In this document: positions 33,761 through 42,668 of the stretch, piece by piece
Numbering within the stretch: position 1 is the stretch's first letter
Layout: the number at the start of each line of letters is the position of its first letter
Origin: Moritella sp.
Lineage (GTDB): Bacteria > Pseudomonadota > Gammaproteobacteria > Enterobacterales > Moritellaceae
Assembly (NCBI RefSeq): GCF_013215705.1
Contig: NZ_JABSQR010000030.1
Span: 1 to 64,000 of the forward strand
Direction of reading: 5' to 3'
Length of the DNA: 64,000 bases
Notes under the pieces: model-generated
Told to the model about the DNA's origin: nothing
What the model saw: only the letters and a program-made list of their open reading frames with translations
Databases searched by the model: none
Translations under genes and position numbers: made by a program

Positions 33761-34192
33761 ATGGATACTATTCCCAGTTTTATGACCGCACAGCATCGCC
33801 ATTGTGATGATTCTTTTATTGCCACTGAGTCGGCTGTATCGGCAAGCAATTGGATACAAGCAGATAGCCAATGGTCTGTATTTACAACCGATCTTGACAG
33901 CCATTTACAGCAAGAAGAAACGATTTTGTTTCCAGCGTTTGAACAGGCGACGGGTATGACGATGGGACCAACGCAAGTTATGCGTGCTGAACATGCGCAG
34001 ATGCGTCAATTGGTCGCTGAGATGACGCAGGCATTGTCTGCGCAGAATAAAGATCAATTCTTAGGGTTATCTGAAACGTTAATGATCTTAATGCAGCAAC
34101 ACAACATGAAAGAAGAGCAGATGTTATATCCAATGACGCAAGCTCATCTTCCGGATGCCACTGCCGTGTTACAGCAAGTTAAAGCATACTAG
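33761..34192 (+). CDS. Hemerythrin-like (HHE) domain protein
   Basis: From the ATG at 33761 (GAGG 6 bases upstream) the 143-residue protein shows the four-helix di-iron pattern: QHRHCDDSF (about 10-18), HLQQEETILFPAFE (about 48-61), EHAQMRQLV and QHNMKEEQMLYP. HHE proteins bind O2 or NO or repair iron centres. It is the first gene of a three-gene set with a DUF2249 protein and a polytopic membrane protein, a grouping often tied to nitric-oxide or nitrosative stress. Confidence 0.88.
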   Translation: MDTIPSFMTAQHRHCDDSFIATESAVSASNWIQADSQWSVFTTDLDSHLQQEETILFPAFEQATGMTMGPTQVMRAEHAQMRQLVAEMTQALSAQNKDQFLGLSETLMILMQQHNMKEEQMLYPMTQAHLPDATAVLQQVKAY

Positions 34193-34195
34193 TTG

Positions 34196-34546
34196 ATGGG
34201 GACCAATTACTTGCAAGCAATCGATCTTGATGTAAGCGAATTACCCGCTCCGGAACCGATGCGTCAAATTTTGCTGGCGTTAGCGGCACTATCCCCTGGT
34301 CAGTGTCTGGTTATTTATCATCGTAAAAATCCCGTGCCGTTATACCCTAAATTAATCGAATTAGGTTTTGCCTATAGAGTCGATGTTGAGTATAGCCTAA
34401 ATGATTCGACGGTTTTATCTGATCACCAAAGCAATAAACAGTTGCGTAGTAACGGCAGTTGCGAAGATCTCGCGGTTGTCATCAAGGTTGCTTTTAAAAC
34501 TGATGAATCGGCATTAGCCTCATTTTCTGAGATGGAATTAGCATGA
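34196..34546 (+). CDS. DUF2249 domain protein
   Basis: The 116-residue protein follows the DUF2249 pattern: LDVSELPAPEPMRQIL at the start, GQCLVIYHRKNPVPLYPKL in the middle. These small TusA-like-fold proteins are found beside hemerythrin and nitrite/NO genes; their activity is unknown. ATG 34196 follows the upstream stop after three bases, with a TTG at 34193 as alternative; the ribosome site is weak, so coupling to the hemerythrin gene is likely. It overlaps the next gene by ATGA. Confidence 0.8.
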   Translation: MGTNYLQAIDLDVSELPAPEPMRQILLALAALSPGQCLVIYHRKNPVPLYPKLIELGFAYRVDVEYSLNDSTVLSDHQSNKQLRSNGSCEDLAVVIKVAFKTDESALASFSEMELA

Positions 34547-35925
34547 ATCTTGCTGGATTGGATTTTGACAATATACCGGCATTTTCAGTGCCGATGCGGT
34601 TCTTTTTGGCTGCGCCTGTATTTGCATTCATCAGCGCATTGATTATTGCTTTTACAGGGGAGTCTATGTGGTTAACACGCTGGCATCCTGCCACGCTCGC
34701 GCTGACTCATGCTATGGTGCTGGGTATTATTTCGATGATCATGTGTGGCGCAATTTTACAGTTATTACCGGTACTGGCAGGCAAGTCACTGCCTCATGTG
34801 AAACTTATTTCAACGTTAACATTAGTGACGATGTCATTAGGCACGCTGTCGTTAATTACGGCATTTTTAGCGAGTATGTTTGGGCTTAATCAGGCTCTCT
34901 TTTTCGCTGTTGCAGGCGTGTCGTTTACCCTTGGCTTAGGCGGTTTTATCGGCGCCATATTATGGCTAATTAGGCAACGAAATCGGGCTAGTGTATCCAT
35001 TAATACCATGCGCTTAGGCTTTATTGCGATGTTGGTAGTTGGCATTATTGCCAGTTTACTCTTGGCGGATTATTTATTCGCGAGCCAATTTAATATCACT
35101 AAAAAACTGACTGATAACCATGCCAGTTGGGGATTGATTGGCTGGATCAGTTTAGTGATTATGGGTGTTAGTTTTCAAGTATTACCTATGTTTCATGTTG
35201 CACCTGCATTTCCATTGTGGTGCTCTCGTTTTCTGCCCAGTTTTCTATTCATCGTCTTGTTGACCCATACATTAGTGACGTTGGGGATGACACAACTTGC
35301 GTTGATTAATATTCCAGCATGGCAAATGATTCAATCCATTTGTACGACGTTATTAAAGTTAGGCTTGATGGTATATGCAATAACGGCGATTCATTGTTTA
35401 AACCGACGTAAGCGAAAAATTAACGATGTTAGTGTAACCTGTTGGTTTATTGCATTATGTTGCTTATTTATTTGCTGTGTGATTAGTTTAGTTATGAGCT
35501 TAATGACGAATACTATGACCGGATCAGAGAGCTTGTTATTAAGTTTAGGCTGGTCACCGCTGACACTGGCTTCGGTATTTATCTATGGTTGGATAATCAG
35601 TGTGATCATGGCGATGATTATCAAGATCATTCCTTTTTTGGCATACCTGCATTTGCAACGTCAATGTGGATTTCATATGCAGGCGTTCTCACTGTTGCCT
35701 AATATGCACGAACTATTAAGTAAATCGCGTATGCAGTACTTATTATATAGCCATGTTTTTAGTTTGTTTACGTTGATTATCACGTTATATAATCCCGCGA
35801 ATTACTGGTTATTATCGTTAGCGATTATGGGACAGTTTGGATACTTATTATTTTTGATGGTCAGTGTGAGTAGTCGTTATCGTGGCAAGGCTAAGGCTAT
35901 TGATGAGGCGCTACTATTACCATAA
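34543..35925 (+). CDS. Polytopic membrane protein, possibly heme-copper-oxidase-like
   Basis: The 460-residue protein has about twelve membrane helices. Intramembrane histidines occur in WHPATLALTHAMVLGI, in the MCGAILQLLPVLAG helix region and in VLPMFHVAPAFPLW. That pattern recalls subunit-I-like and NnrS-like proteins associated with NO, but the match is weak and I do not assign a function. It is coupled to the DUF2249 gene (ATGA overlap), so it probably works with it and the hemerythrin. A hairpin follows. Confidence 0.7.
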   Translation: MNLAGLDFDNIPAFSVPMRFFLAAPVFAFISALIIAFTGESMWLTRWHPATLALTHAMVLGIISMIMCGAILQLLPVLAGKSLPHVKLISTLTLVTMSLGTLSLITAFLASMFGLNQALFFAVAGVSFTLGLGGFIGAILWLIRQRNRASVSINTMRLGFIAMLVVGIIASLLLADYLFASQFNITKKLTDNHASWGLIGWISLVIMGVSFQVLPMFHVAPAFPLWCSRFLPSFLFIVLLTHTLVTLGMTQLALINIPAWQMIQSICTTLLKLGLMVYAITAIHCLNRRKRKINDVSVTCWFIALCCLFICCVISLVMSLMTNTMTGSESLLLSLGWSPLTLASVFIYGWIISVIMAMIIKIIPFLAYLHLQRQCGFHMQAFSLLPNMHELLSKSRMQYLLYSHVFSLFTLIITLYNPANYWLLSLAIMGQFGYLLFLMVSVSSRYRGKAKAIDEALLLP

Positions 35926-35938
35926 CTAATAAAGTACG

Positions 35939-35968
35939 TAACGCATCAAGCCAATACCTGATGCGTTA
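35939..35968. terminator. Bidirectional hairpin between convergent genes
   Basis: TAACGCATCA (35939-35948) and TGATGCGTTA (35959-35968) are perfect complements around a ten-base loop, between the membrane protein and the antiporter. The T tract is weak on both strands. Confidence 0.6.
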
Positions 35969-35989
35969 GATAGTTTTAAGCTGTAAAAC

Positions 35990-37012
35990 TTATGATGTAA
36001 ACAATACCCAGCTATAACCAATAAACATAGCTAACAGTATTGCGCCAGAAAGACGACCAAAACGATAGTTTAGTTTACTGTCTGCTACAATTAATTCATC
36101 TGTTTGTTGTTCTGGTGTTAAAGCTGCACGACGTTTAGTCACAGCAACATAAGTCATTGTGAATGAAATAACCATAAATGCCGTCATGATAGATAACATG
36201 GGTAAATCACGCGTCAATACTTCTGCTGGCAGTTGTAATCCATCACCAATTAACCCTGGGAATGCTAACACACCTAATAGGTTGAAGGTGTTAGAACCAA
36301 TCACAGTTGCAAATGCAATTTCAGGCATACCACGGCGAACACCAGCGATAGCAGCGGCTAGTTCTGGTAAACTGGTACCAAATGCAACAATCGTTAGACC
36401 AATCAACAAGTCGCTAACGCCCATCGCTTTCGCAAGTTGCACACTGCCCCAAACCATAATTTGTGAGCTGATTAATAACATGATCAGCATGGCGATAGTT
36501 TCAACTAATGCTCTATTTTGGCTTACATCTAAAAACTCTAGCTCGTTTTCAATATCATCAGTAGACGATGATTTAGCGAGGTATACACAGTAAAGTGCAA
36601 GTAATAAGATCAGGATAAGACTATCCCACATCGTAATTGAACCGTTTGACATTAACGCGATAGTTGCAATAAGCGCGAGTACCAAAATAGGCAATTCACG
36701 TTTAATGAAACGTACTTTAATTACTAACGGCATAAACAGGGCACAAAGCGCCAATACTAAACCACAGTTGATGATATTAGAGCCGATAGCATTACCGACC
36801 GCGAGACCTTCTGCACCATTAAATGACGCAATTGCGCTGACGACTAATTCTGGGAACGAAGTACCGAAGGCAATGACAGTCATACCAATAAACATCACTG
36901 AAACACCAAACTGTTTGGCTAATGTTGATGATACTAAGATAAGACGGTCGGCACTTACGGTCAGTAAGATAAAGCCGACTAACACTGCAATGATGGGTAA
37001 TAATAAAGACAT
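35990..37012 (-). CDS. CaCA family cation antiporter (YrbG-like)
   Basis: From the ATG at 37012 the 340-residue protein has ten or so membrane helices and the two inverted alpha repeats of the Ca2+/cation antiporter family: GMTVIAFGTSFPELVVSA with GNAIGSNIINCGL, and GLTIVAFGTSLPELAAAI with ATVIGSNTFNLLG. Relatives swap Ca2+ or Mn2+ for Na+ or H+. A riboswitch-like leader of the Mn2+ class just upstream suggests Mn2+ export. The longer frame to 37054 lies in the leader; the chosen ATG has only a weak GAGAAT. Confidence 0.86.
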   Translation of the reverse strand: MSLLLPIIAVLVGFILLTVSADRLILVSSTLAKQFGVSVMFIGMTVIAFGTSFPELVVSAIASFNGAEGLAVGNAIGSNIINCGLVLALCALFMPLVIKVRFIKRELPILVLALIATIALMSNGSITMWDSLILILLLALYCVYLAKSSSTDDIENELEFLDVSQNRALVETIAMLIMLLISSQIMVWGSVQLAKAMGVSDLLIGLTIVAFGTSLPELAAAIAGVRRGMPEIAFATVIGSNTFNLLGVLAFPGLIGDGLQLPAEVLTRDLPMLSIMTAFMVISFTMTYVAVTKRRAALTPEQQTDELIVADSKLNYRFGRLSGAILLAMFIGYSWVLFTS

Positions 37013-37024
37013 AGGATTCTCGTA

Positions 37025-37064
37025 CGAGGGCATTTTGACATAAACAAGCGACACCCCGCCCTCG
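37025..37064 (-). promoter_or_regulatory. Expression-platform hairpin before the antiporter start
   Basis: GCCCTCG (37058-37064 on the plus strand) and CGAGGGC (37025-37031) form a 7-bp stem 13 bases from the antiporter ATG; CTCGTACGAG just after it could mask the ribosome site. It may be the switchable part of the leader. The role is inferred. Confidence 0.4.
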
Positions 37065-37082
37065 AAAGTAGGTGTTTACTTG

Positions 37083-37204
37083 TTCAAGTCTCATCAAACG
37101 TAGTCTCGGGTTGTTAACCTCGAACTAGGTTGAATACACCATGACCTGTGGGTCAGTTATGTTGATGCATTCCTTCACGTGGGTGAAGCGACTACTCCCT
37201 CGAA
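37083..37204 (-). promoter_or_regulatory. Candidate yybP-ykoY (Mn2+-sensing) riboswitch
   Basis: On the minus strand, UUCGAG (37204-37199) is followed by GGAGUAGUCGC, the conserved first loop of yybP-ykoY RNAs (GGAGUAGC). About 95 bases later UGAUGAGA (37096-37089) leads into CUUGAA, which pairs with UUCGAG to close the outer helix, as in known members (AAAGG-GGAGUAG ... AGA-CCUUU). Several internal hairpins lie between. The class binds Mn2+ and activates Mn exporters. The call rests on motif and pairing by eye. Confidence 0.62.
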
Positions 37205-37278
37205 TAGATTGGCGCATTATAAGACAGAACCGAACTAACGCAAGTAGATTGTGTAATTTAATTACACCATGAATTAAG

Positions 37279-37300
37279 TATACCCAAGCTACTTCAATAT
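37279..37300. repeat. Copy of the TATACCCAAG repeat
   Basis: TATACCCAAGCTACTTCAAT, one mismatch from the copy at 9173, lies just upstream of the antiporter leader and downstream of the endonuclease gene. It is followed by a short tandem AAGTGTT repeat (about 37301-37321). Confidence 0.7.
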
Positions 37301-37319
37301 AAGTGTTAAGTGTTAAGTG

Positions 37320-38348
37320 CTAAGTTCTCAATTGTAAATTGATTTGCACAACCGCATGATCGGTGCTTTCGCTATCACGCGCATAGATAGGATTAATCAA
37401 GTGGCGATCATAAGTATGGTAATCACTGACCTCAAAAAGGCTACGCTGATATTCTGCATTAAACTCACACGATAATAAGATGTAATCTAATACCGAGCCT
37501 TTGTTATAAAAGTAATGGGTAGCGGGACGGGGGACTGGCGTGCAACTGGCGACCGAGCCATTTGTGGCATGTTGGTATAAGTGCCAGCTATCTTGCAGAC
37601 TGAATTGTTTTACAATGTCTTGTGCTTGCGGGTCTGAATTGAAGCGTAATGTATTCATAGTCAGGTGCGATAATACCCCATCTCGGTCATGATCTAATAC
37701 ATCGTTGAAGTCACCCATCAACATCATTGGATTATTGGTCGCTAATCGACGTTGGATCATTTGCTGAAACAATAATGCCGCTTCTGAGCCCCGTTGCATT
37801 GATGAGCCCCAACTACCGCACATTTGTTTGCTAAAAGCATCAAGTACGGCTTTGGTTGTGGCTAGTTCCTCATCTTCACTTTCTAACATTGGTCGCTTAG
37901 ATTTAAAGTGCACCACATAACAATCGGTTGTACCAAGGTGTGGTAATTCTATACTGGCGCGCAGGGGTTTACGACTAAATTGGTATTCCGATGATAAACC
38001 CATGCTCTCGGCAAGGTCGCTATCTGGTATGACTGCCGCGATAGCGGTTATCGGGTAGCGTGATGCTATCGCCACCACCGGACTGCGGAAAATGTAGTCT
38101 TCGATAACATCTGCACTATCAACGACTTCAAAATATGGATAATGACATTCAGCGACTAATGCTTTTAAAGAGTCAGGGCTAAACACTTCTTGAAAACCGA
38201 TGACATCAGGCTGATGTTCGGCAAGATAATCTCGGATCCACTTCTGCTTTTTTTGCCATTGTTGCTCGTCATAGATACGATCAAAATCATAACAGGCAAA
38301 CGGTGGTTCAATGTAATTGAAAAGATTAAAGGTGGCAATTTTTAGCAT
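37320..38348 (-). CDS. Endonuclease/exonuclease/phosphatase family protein
   Basis: The 342-residue protein has the EEP-fold landmarks in order: metal-binding Asn in ATFNLFN, catalytic Glu in VIGFQEVF (near residue 55), GDFNDVLDHD (near residue 215) and the C-terminal STDHAVV His. No signal peptide. Members cut DNA, RNA, phosphoinositides or other phosphate esters, so the substrate is open. The ATG at 38348 has no clear ribosome site. Single gene. Confidence 0.8.
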   Translation of the reverse strand: MLKIATFNLFNYIEPPFACYDFDRIYDEQQWQKKQKWIRDYLAEHQPDVIGFQEVFSPDSLKALVAECHYPYFEVVDSADVIEDYIFRSPVVAIASRYPITAIAAVIPDSDLAESMGLSSEYQFSRKPLRASIELPHLGTTDCYVVHFKSKRPMLESEDEELATTKAVLDAFSKQMCGSWGSSMQRGSEAALLFQQMIQRRLATNNPMMLMGDFNDVLDHDRDGVLSHLTMNTLRFNSDPQAQDIVKQFSLQDSWHLYQHATNGSVASCTPVPRPATHYFYNKGSVLDYILLSCEFNAEYQRSLFEVSDYHTYDRHLINPIYARDSESTDHAVVQINLQLRT

Positions 38349-38465
38349 AGGATAAGAAATACCAGAAATAGAGAAGAACTGTAATGGTTATAACAAGCTT
38401 AGCAGGATGGAGCAAGTAAGTTTAAATACCTGAAGCGGTTTGAAGCAGTAACACCGCTTTAGTGG

Positions 38466-38496
38466 TGCATTTCAAACCTGTTTCACTTGAAATGCA
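38466..38496. repeat. 10-bp perfect inverted repeat upstream of udp
   Basis: TGCATTTCAA (38466-38475) and TTGAAATGCA (38487-38496) with an 11-base spacer. It could be a hairpin or a dimeric regulator site; its position 190 bases before udp fits a distal operator. Confidence 0.6.
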
Positions 38497-38553
38497 TTTG
38501 TGTATTGTTCATAAATGAAGCGATGTCGTTATATAAAGGTAGCATGTATGAGA

Positions 38554-38573
38554 TATGTGATTACTATCACTTT
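38554..38573 (+). promoter_or_regulatory. CRP binding site for udp
   Basis: TGTGATTACTATCACT matches the CRP consensus TGTGA-N6-TCACA with one mismatch, 111 bases before the udp start. In E. coli udp is controlled by CRP with CytR, so this is expected. Confidence 0.72.
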
Positions 38574-38681
38574 ATAGAGGCACGTGCTGAATTATGATTA
38601 TTTCTTAATATTGCCAGTTATTTTAATATCATTATATAATGCTTAATTATAACTGAACTCTCCGAATTTAAGGAATACGCT

Positions 38682-39449
38682 ATGACTACTGCAAATGTTT
38701 TTCACCTTGGTATTAATAAATCTGATTTAAAAGGTGCCGAATTGGCTATTATTCCGGGTGATCCTGCTCGTGTCGAAAAGATCGCAGCGCAAATGGAAAA
38801 CCCGCAATTTTTAGCAAGTCATCGTGAATACACAGTTTATTTAGCCGAGCTAGAAGGCAAGAAAGTTGTTGTATGTTCAACGGGTATTGGTGGTCCATCA
38901 ACGTCGATTGCAGTTGAAGAGCTTGCGCAGCTTGGCGTGAACACCTTCTTACGTGTTGGTACTACTGGTGCAATCCAAGAAAACATTAATGTTGGTGACA
39001 TGATTGTTACTACAGCATCAGTGCGTCTTGATGGTGCCAGTTTGCATTTTGCGCCAATGGAATTTCCAGCTGTAGCTGATTTTACTGTCGCAACAGAAAT
39101 GAAAGCGGCTGTTGATGCTGCAGGAATTAAAGTACACATGGGCGTAACAGCATCGAGCGATACTTTTTATCCAGGCCAGGAACGCTACGATACATTCTCG
39201 GGTCGTGTTACTCGTCGTTTCCAAGGTTCAATGCAAGAATGGCAAGACATGGGTGTATTAAACTTTGAAATGGAATCCGCTACATTATTTACTATGTGTG
39301 CAAGCCAAGGACTTAAAGCAGGTTGTGTAGCCGGTGTGATCATTAACCGTACCCAAAAAGAGATCCCTGATCAAGCAGCAATGAAAGCGGTTGAAATGTC
39401 ATCAATCAAGGTTGTTGTTGATAGTGCGCGCCGCATGCTAATGGCATAA
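38682..39449 (+). CDS. udp: Uridine phosphorylase
   Basis: The 255-residue protein starts with [20 protein letters not shown] and carries [10 protein letters not shown], the phosphate-binding [11 protein letters not shown], and [10 protein letters not shown], which binds ribose and confirms the nucleoside phosphorylase family. It splits uridine with phosphate into uracil and ribose-1-phosphate. AAGGA is 8 bases before the ATG, a CRP site lies upstream, and a strong terminator follows. Length matches E. coli Udp (253). Confidence 0.95.
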   Translation: MTTANVFHLGINKSDLKGAELAIIPGDPARVEKIAAQMENPQFLASHREYTVYLAELEGKKVVVCSTGIGGPSTSIAVEELAQLGVNTFLRVGTTGAIQENINVGDMIVTTASVRLDGASLHFAPMEFPAVADFTVATEMKAAVDAAGIKVHMGVTASSDTFYPGQERYDTFSGRVTRRFQGSMQEWQDMGVLNFEMESATLFTMCASQGLKAGCVAGVIINRTQKEIPDQAAMKAVEMSSIKVVVDSARRMLMA

Positions 39450-39480
39450 TCGAGACATTGATTACAATTTCTAGTTGATG

Positions 39481-39517
39481 AAAAAAAGCCAGACTAAAGT
39501 ATAGGTCTGGCTTTTTT
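39481..39517. terminator. Bidirectional terminator between udp and the GST gene
   Basis: AAGCCAGAC and GTCTGGCTT form a stem of nine bp flanked by A and T tracts, so it serves both convergent genes. Confidence 0.9.
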
Positions 39518-39521
39518 GTGT

Positions 39522-40184
39522 TTATGTTGATGCAAAATAAACCGCTTTGTCACCAGCTGACCATTGCGGGTATTTATACATAATATCAGTAAATAATGCT
39601 GAGCTTGTGTGGCGGTTTAACCAAACCCGTAATTTAGGGTAGGGGCATTGCTCGAACCAAGCTTTATCAACACTTGCAAATTGACGGATAAAAGGAAATA
39701 TTGCAATATCCGCGAGACTAACATCTTCACCAATAAGGTTGCTATGTAAGGTGAGCAACAGTTCTAGTTGGTTGAGAAAATGGCTACCTTGTTCACGGTA
39801 TTCCGTTTCAGTATATTCTGGATGGCGATCGGCGTATTTATATTTGTCTAAAATGGCTTTAAATTCGTTATCGTTTTCATCGATCAGTGAGCTGATCTGT
39901 TTTTGTAAATGTGGCTGATTTTTACGGAGCCAATCATCACTATCATGTTGTGACAGCGCCCACTGCATAATATCGCGGCTCTGATCAATGATCTTTTTAT
40001 CCTGAGTAACCAGCACGGGCACAGTGCCTTTAGGCGAATAAGCTAATAAGCTTGTTGGTTTATCTTTTAATACCACTTCTCTCAATTCAACTTCAACTTG
40101 GCTATAACAAATAGCAAGTCGTGCTCTCATTGCATAGGGACAGCGTCGAAACGAATAAACAATTGCAGGGCGTATAGGTCGCAT
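39522..40184 (-). CDS. Glutathione S-transferase family protein
   Basis: The 220-residue protein has a thioredoxin-like N-terminal domain (IVYSFRRCPYAMRARLAI, with a CPYAMR motif, then KGTVPVLV with the cis-Pro and a SRDIMQW segment) and a helical C-terminal domain (GEDVSLADIAIFPFIRQF). The CPYA motif suggests a Cys-type, omega-like GST that reduces mixed disulfides. The exact substrate is unknown. GGAG is 6 bases before the ATG. Confidence 0.87.
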   Translation of the reverse strand: MRPIRPAIVYSFRRCPYAMRARLAICYSQVEVELREVVLKDKPTSLLAYSPKGTVPVLVTQDKKIIDQSRDIMQWALSQHDSDDWLRKNQPHLQKQISSLIDENDNEFKAILDKYKYADRHPEYTETEYREQGSHFLNQLELLLTLHSNLIGEDVSLADIAIFPFIRQFASVDKAWFEQCPYPKLRVWLNRHTSSALFTDIMYKYPQWSAGDKAVYFAST

Positions 40185-40353
40185 TTATAAACTCCAACAT
40201 TAAGGTATTGAGGTTAAATTATCTAACATTATTTCACTGTATCAAATCAACAGTATATATACATTAAAATGATTGTATTATTAGTCTTTTATATCCTTTG
40301 GCTGTGTTAATATTTGTCCGAATGAATTGGAAATTGTAAGGTATTAGATTTTA

Positions 40354-40860
40354 ATGAATGAAAAAATGGGTTTTTCATTACTGGAACTAACATTTGTTAT
40401 TGTTGTGCTTTCTATTTTAGCTATGTTTGCTGTTCCGGAATATACAAAAACACATCGCGAAGCTAAAGTGGCAGTACTTAATGATTTACGCGGTAAGTTG
40501 ACTAGCGCCGTTGATACCTTGAAAACAGCATCAAATATTGAATCGCGAAAACAGACGATTGATGGTCAGAGCTATGTTCAATACGATGCTCGACAGTACT
40601 ACCTGGTTGCTGGTAAATTACTTCATCCGAGTGAAATATGTCATATTTTAGGGCTTACCACAGCACAACTTGCCGAAGGTGTAGCTGTAACCTCGATTGA
40701 CGGGATGTATACTTGTAAATACGAAAACGTCAATACTAGTTGGATTAAGATGAATAAGCTTGAGTCCACAGACTGCGCATTATCTTATGCTGCGAGTTAT
40801 AGTAATAGCATCATTACCGCGGTTGATATTAAGCTGGTAGGCGATTGCCTAAAGCAATAA
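40354..40860 (+). CDS. Type IV prepilin-like (pseudopilin) protein
   Basis: The N-terminus MNEKMGFSLLELTFVIVVLS is a prepilin motif: cleavage after Gly6 leaves Phe1 and the essential Glu5, then a 20-residue hydrophobic helix. The rest of the 168 residues is a globular domain with four cysteines in two likely pairs. No other pilus or secretion genes lie nearby, so it is an orphan; assembly would use a system elsewhere. AAGG lies 13 bases before the ATG, somewhat far; the ATG at 40366 is an alternative. Confidence 0.8.
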   Translation: MNEKMGFSLLELTFVIVVLSILAMFAVPEYTKTHREAKVAVLNDLRGKLTSAVDTLKTASNIESRKQTIDGQSYVQYDARQYYLVAGKLLHPSEICHILGLTTAQLAEGVAVTSIDGMYTCKYENVNTSWIKMNKLESTDCALSYAASYSNSIITAVDIKLVGDCLKQ

Positions 40861-40925
40861 CATGCTTTATTTGGCGTTGAAAAATCGCACACATTTAACA
40901 TGAATTTAACCCTTTAAACTTTCTA

Positions 40926-40956
40926 AACTTTCGTTTTTTAATTTCATTCGAAAGTT
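40926..40956. repeat. 8-bp inverted repeat upstream of zwf
   Basis: AACTTTCG (40926-40933) and CGAAAGTT (40949-40956), spaced by 15 AT-rich bases. It could terminate the prepilin transcript or bind a regulator. It does not match the HexR consensus. Confidence 0.5.
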
Positions 40957-41153
40957 GTTTTACGTTTGATTAGAGATAAACCTTCCATTAGGTACCTATT
41001 TACAGGTATTTGATGGATATATCGCTGAAACCATTTTAGTTTTTGGTCATTTTGAGTGATAATGCCGCGCCTAGTCCGTTATCTATGCATCACATAAACA
41101 GACTATCGCTATATATTCTAATCTTTTCGATAAAATCTTTAGGGAATTAAACC

Positions 41154-42635
41154 ATGGTAAAACCTGAGAATAACAGTATCGTCATTTTTGGTGCTTCGGG
41201 TGATTTAACAAAACGAAAGTTACTCCCCGCGCTTTATCACCTTTATGTCAATGAACTGTTACCTGAAGATTTTTCTATTTTGGGTGCGAGTAAAACAGCA
41301 TTCACGGATGATTCATTTCGTGAGAAAGTAACTAATGATTTAATCAAAAGTGAAGGCGTCTCTCAGCAACAAGCTGAAGAATTCTGTCAACATTTGTATT
41401 ATATATCGATGAATATGACAGATGCTGATAGTTATGTTGCCTTTAAAGAACGCTTAGAAATATTATCTGAGAAGCATAATACGGTTGGCAATGCTATTTA
41501 TTACATGGCAACGCCACCAAGCCTATATGCATCAATCTCAACTAATTTAGCTAAACATAAATTGAATAAAGACCGTAACGGTTGGAAACGATTAATTGTT
41601 GAGAAGCCGTTTGGTTATGATCTTGAGTCAGCCAACAAGTTAGATGAACATCTACATACTTGTTTCCGTGAACGTCAGGTTTACCGTATCGATCATTACC
41701 TAGGTAAAGAAACAGTACAGAATCTATTAGTATTCCGCTTTTCAAATGGTTTCTTTGAACCACTTTGGAACCGTAGTTTTATTGATTACGTGGAAATTAC
41801 TGCCGCAGAGAGTTTAGGTGTTGAAGAGCGAGGTGGTTATTATGATCATTCTGGCGCGGTTCGAGACATGCTGCAGAACCATCTGTTACAGGTACTTGCT
41901 TTAGTTGCGATGGAACCGCCTGCGGTTATTAACGCTGATGCTATGCGTAACGAAGTGGTTAAAGTGATCCAAAGCTTACGTCCACTTGAAGAACAAGATT
42001 TAAAAGAGAATCTTGTTCTTGGTCAATATACCAAGAGTGTTGTAAATGGCGAAGAATTGCCAGGTTACCGTAGTGAAAAAGACGTTGATGAAGATTCACG
42101 TACACCTACGTATGTAGGCATGAAGATGATGATTGATAACTGGCGTTGGAACGGTGTACCTTTCTATGTACGTACCGGTAAACGTATGCCAGAACGTCTA
42201 ACAGAAATTGTGGTTCACTTTAAGAAAACCCCACATCCAGTGTTCGGTCAAAATGCCCCAGAGAATAAGCTGATCTTACGTATTCAACCAAATGAATCGA
42301 TTCAGATGGATTTTGGTTTGAAAAAACCGGGTGCCGGTTTTACTGCGCAACAGGTATCGATGAGCTTTAATTATAATAGCCTAGAAGAAAATAATTTATT
42401 AACGGCTTATGAGCGATTGCTACTGGATTGTATGAAAGGCGATGCGACTTTATTTGCGCGTTCCGATGCTGTCAAAGCGTGTTGGGAATACGTGCAACCA
42501 ATCTTAGATTACAAAAAAGAAGTGAAATCTTTATTTGGTTATAAGTGTGGTACTTGGGGTCCGAACCGAGCAGATGAGATGTTAGAAAAAGACGGCCGTG
42601 AATGGCGCTTTTCTAGCGAAGAAGTCATTAACTAA
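41154..42635 (+). CDS. zwf: Glucose-6-phosphate 1-dehydrogenase
   Basis: The 493-residue protein has the NADP-binding [18 protein letters not shown] start, the active-site RIDHYLGKE (about residues 179-187) and the substrate region [20 protein letters not shown]. It catalyses the first oxidative pentose phosphate and Entner-Doudoroff step, giving NADPH. AGGGA is 8 bases before the ATG. It is followed 33 bases later by pgl; edd and eda are not nearby. Confidence 0.96.
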   Translation: MVKPENNSIVIFGASGDLTKRKLLPALYHLYVNELLPEDFSILGASKTAFTDDSFREKVTNDLIKSEGVSQQQAEEFCQHLYYISMNMTDADSYVAFKERLEILSEKHNTVGNAIYYMATPPSLYASISTNLAKHKLNKDRNGWKRLIVEKPFGYDLESANKLDEHLHTCFRERQVYRIDHYLGKETVQNLLVFRFSNGFFEPLWNRSFIDYVEITAAESLGVEERGGYYDHSGAVRDMLQNHLLQVLALVAMEPPAVINADAMRNEVVKVIQSLRPLEEQDLKENLVLGQYTKSVVNGEELPGYRSEKDVDEDSRTPTYVGMKMMIDNWRWNGVPFYVRTGKRMPERLTEIVVHFKKTPHPVFGQNAPENKLILRIQPNESIQMDFGLKKPGAGFTAQQVSMSFNYNSLEENNLLTAYERLLLDCMKGDATLFARSDAVKACWEYVQPILDYKKEVKSLFGYKCGTWGPNRADEMLEKDGREWRFSSEEVIN

Positions 42636-42668
42636 GTAACTCAGTAAATAATATAGTAGCGTGGGATC

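Larger units (their letters stand above)
38349..38681. other. Divergent regulatory region before udp
   Basis: The region holds a 10-bp inverted repeat (38466-38496) and a CRP site (38554-38573). No gene was seen. Confidence 0.6.

Noticed and set aside
36159-36593. 144-residue plus-strand frame
   Set aside because: Antisense to the CaCA antiporter; the long open frame reflects the membrane-protein codon bias of the opposite strand.
35990-37054. Antiporter start at 37054
   Set aside because: The extra residues lie in the riboswitch-like leader, are polar and lack a ribosome site; the hydrophobic first helix begins at the ATG at 37012.
40861-41153. HexR operator upstream of zwf
   Set aside because: No TGTAAT-type palindrome of the HexR consensus was found; only an 8-bp AACTTTCG/CGAAAGTT repeat is present.
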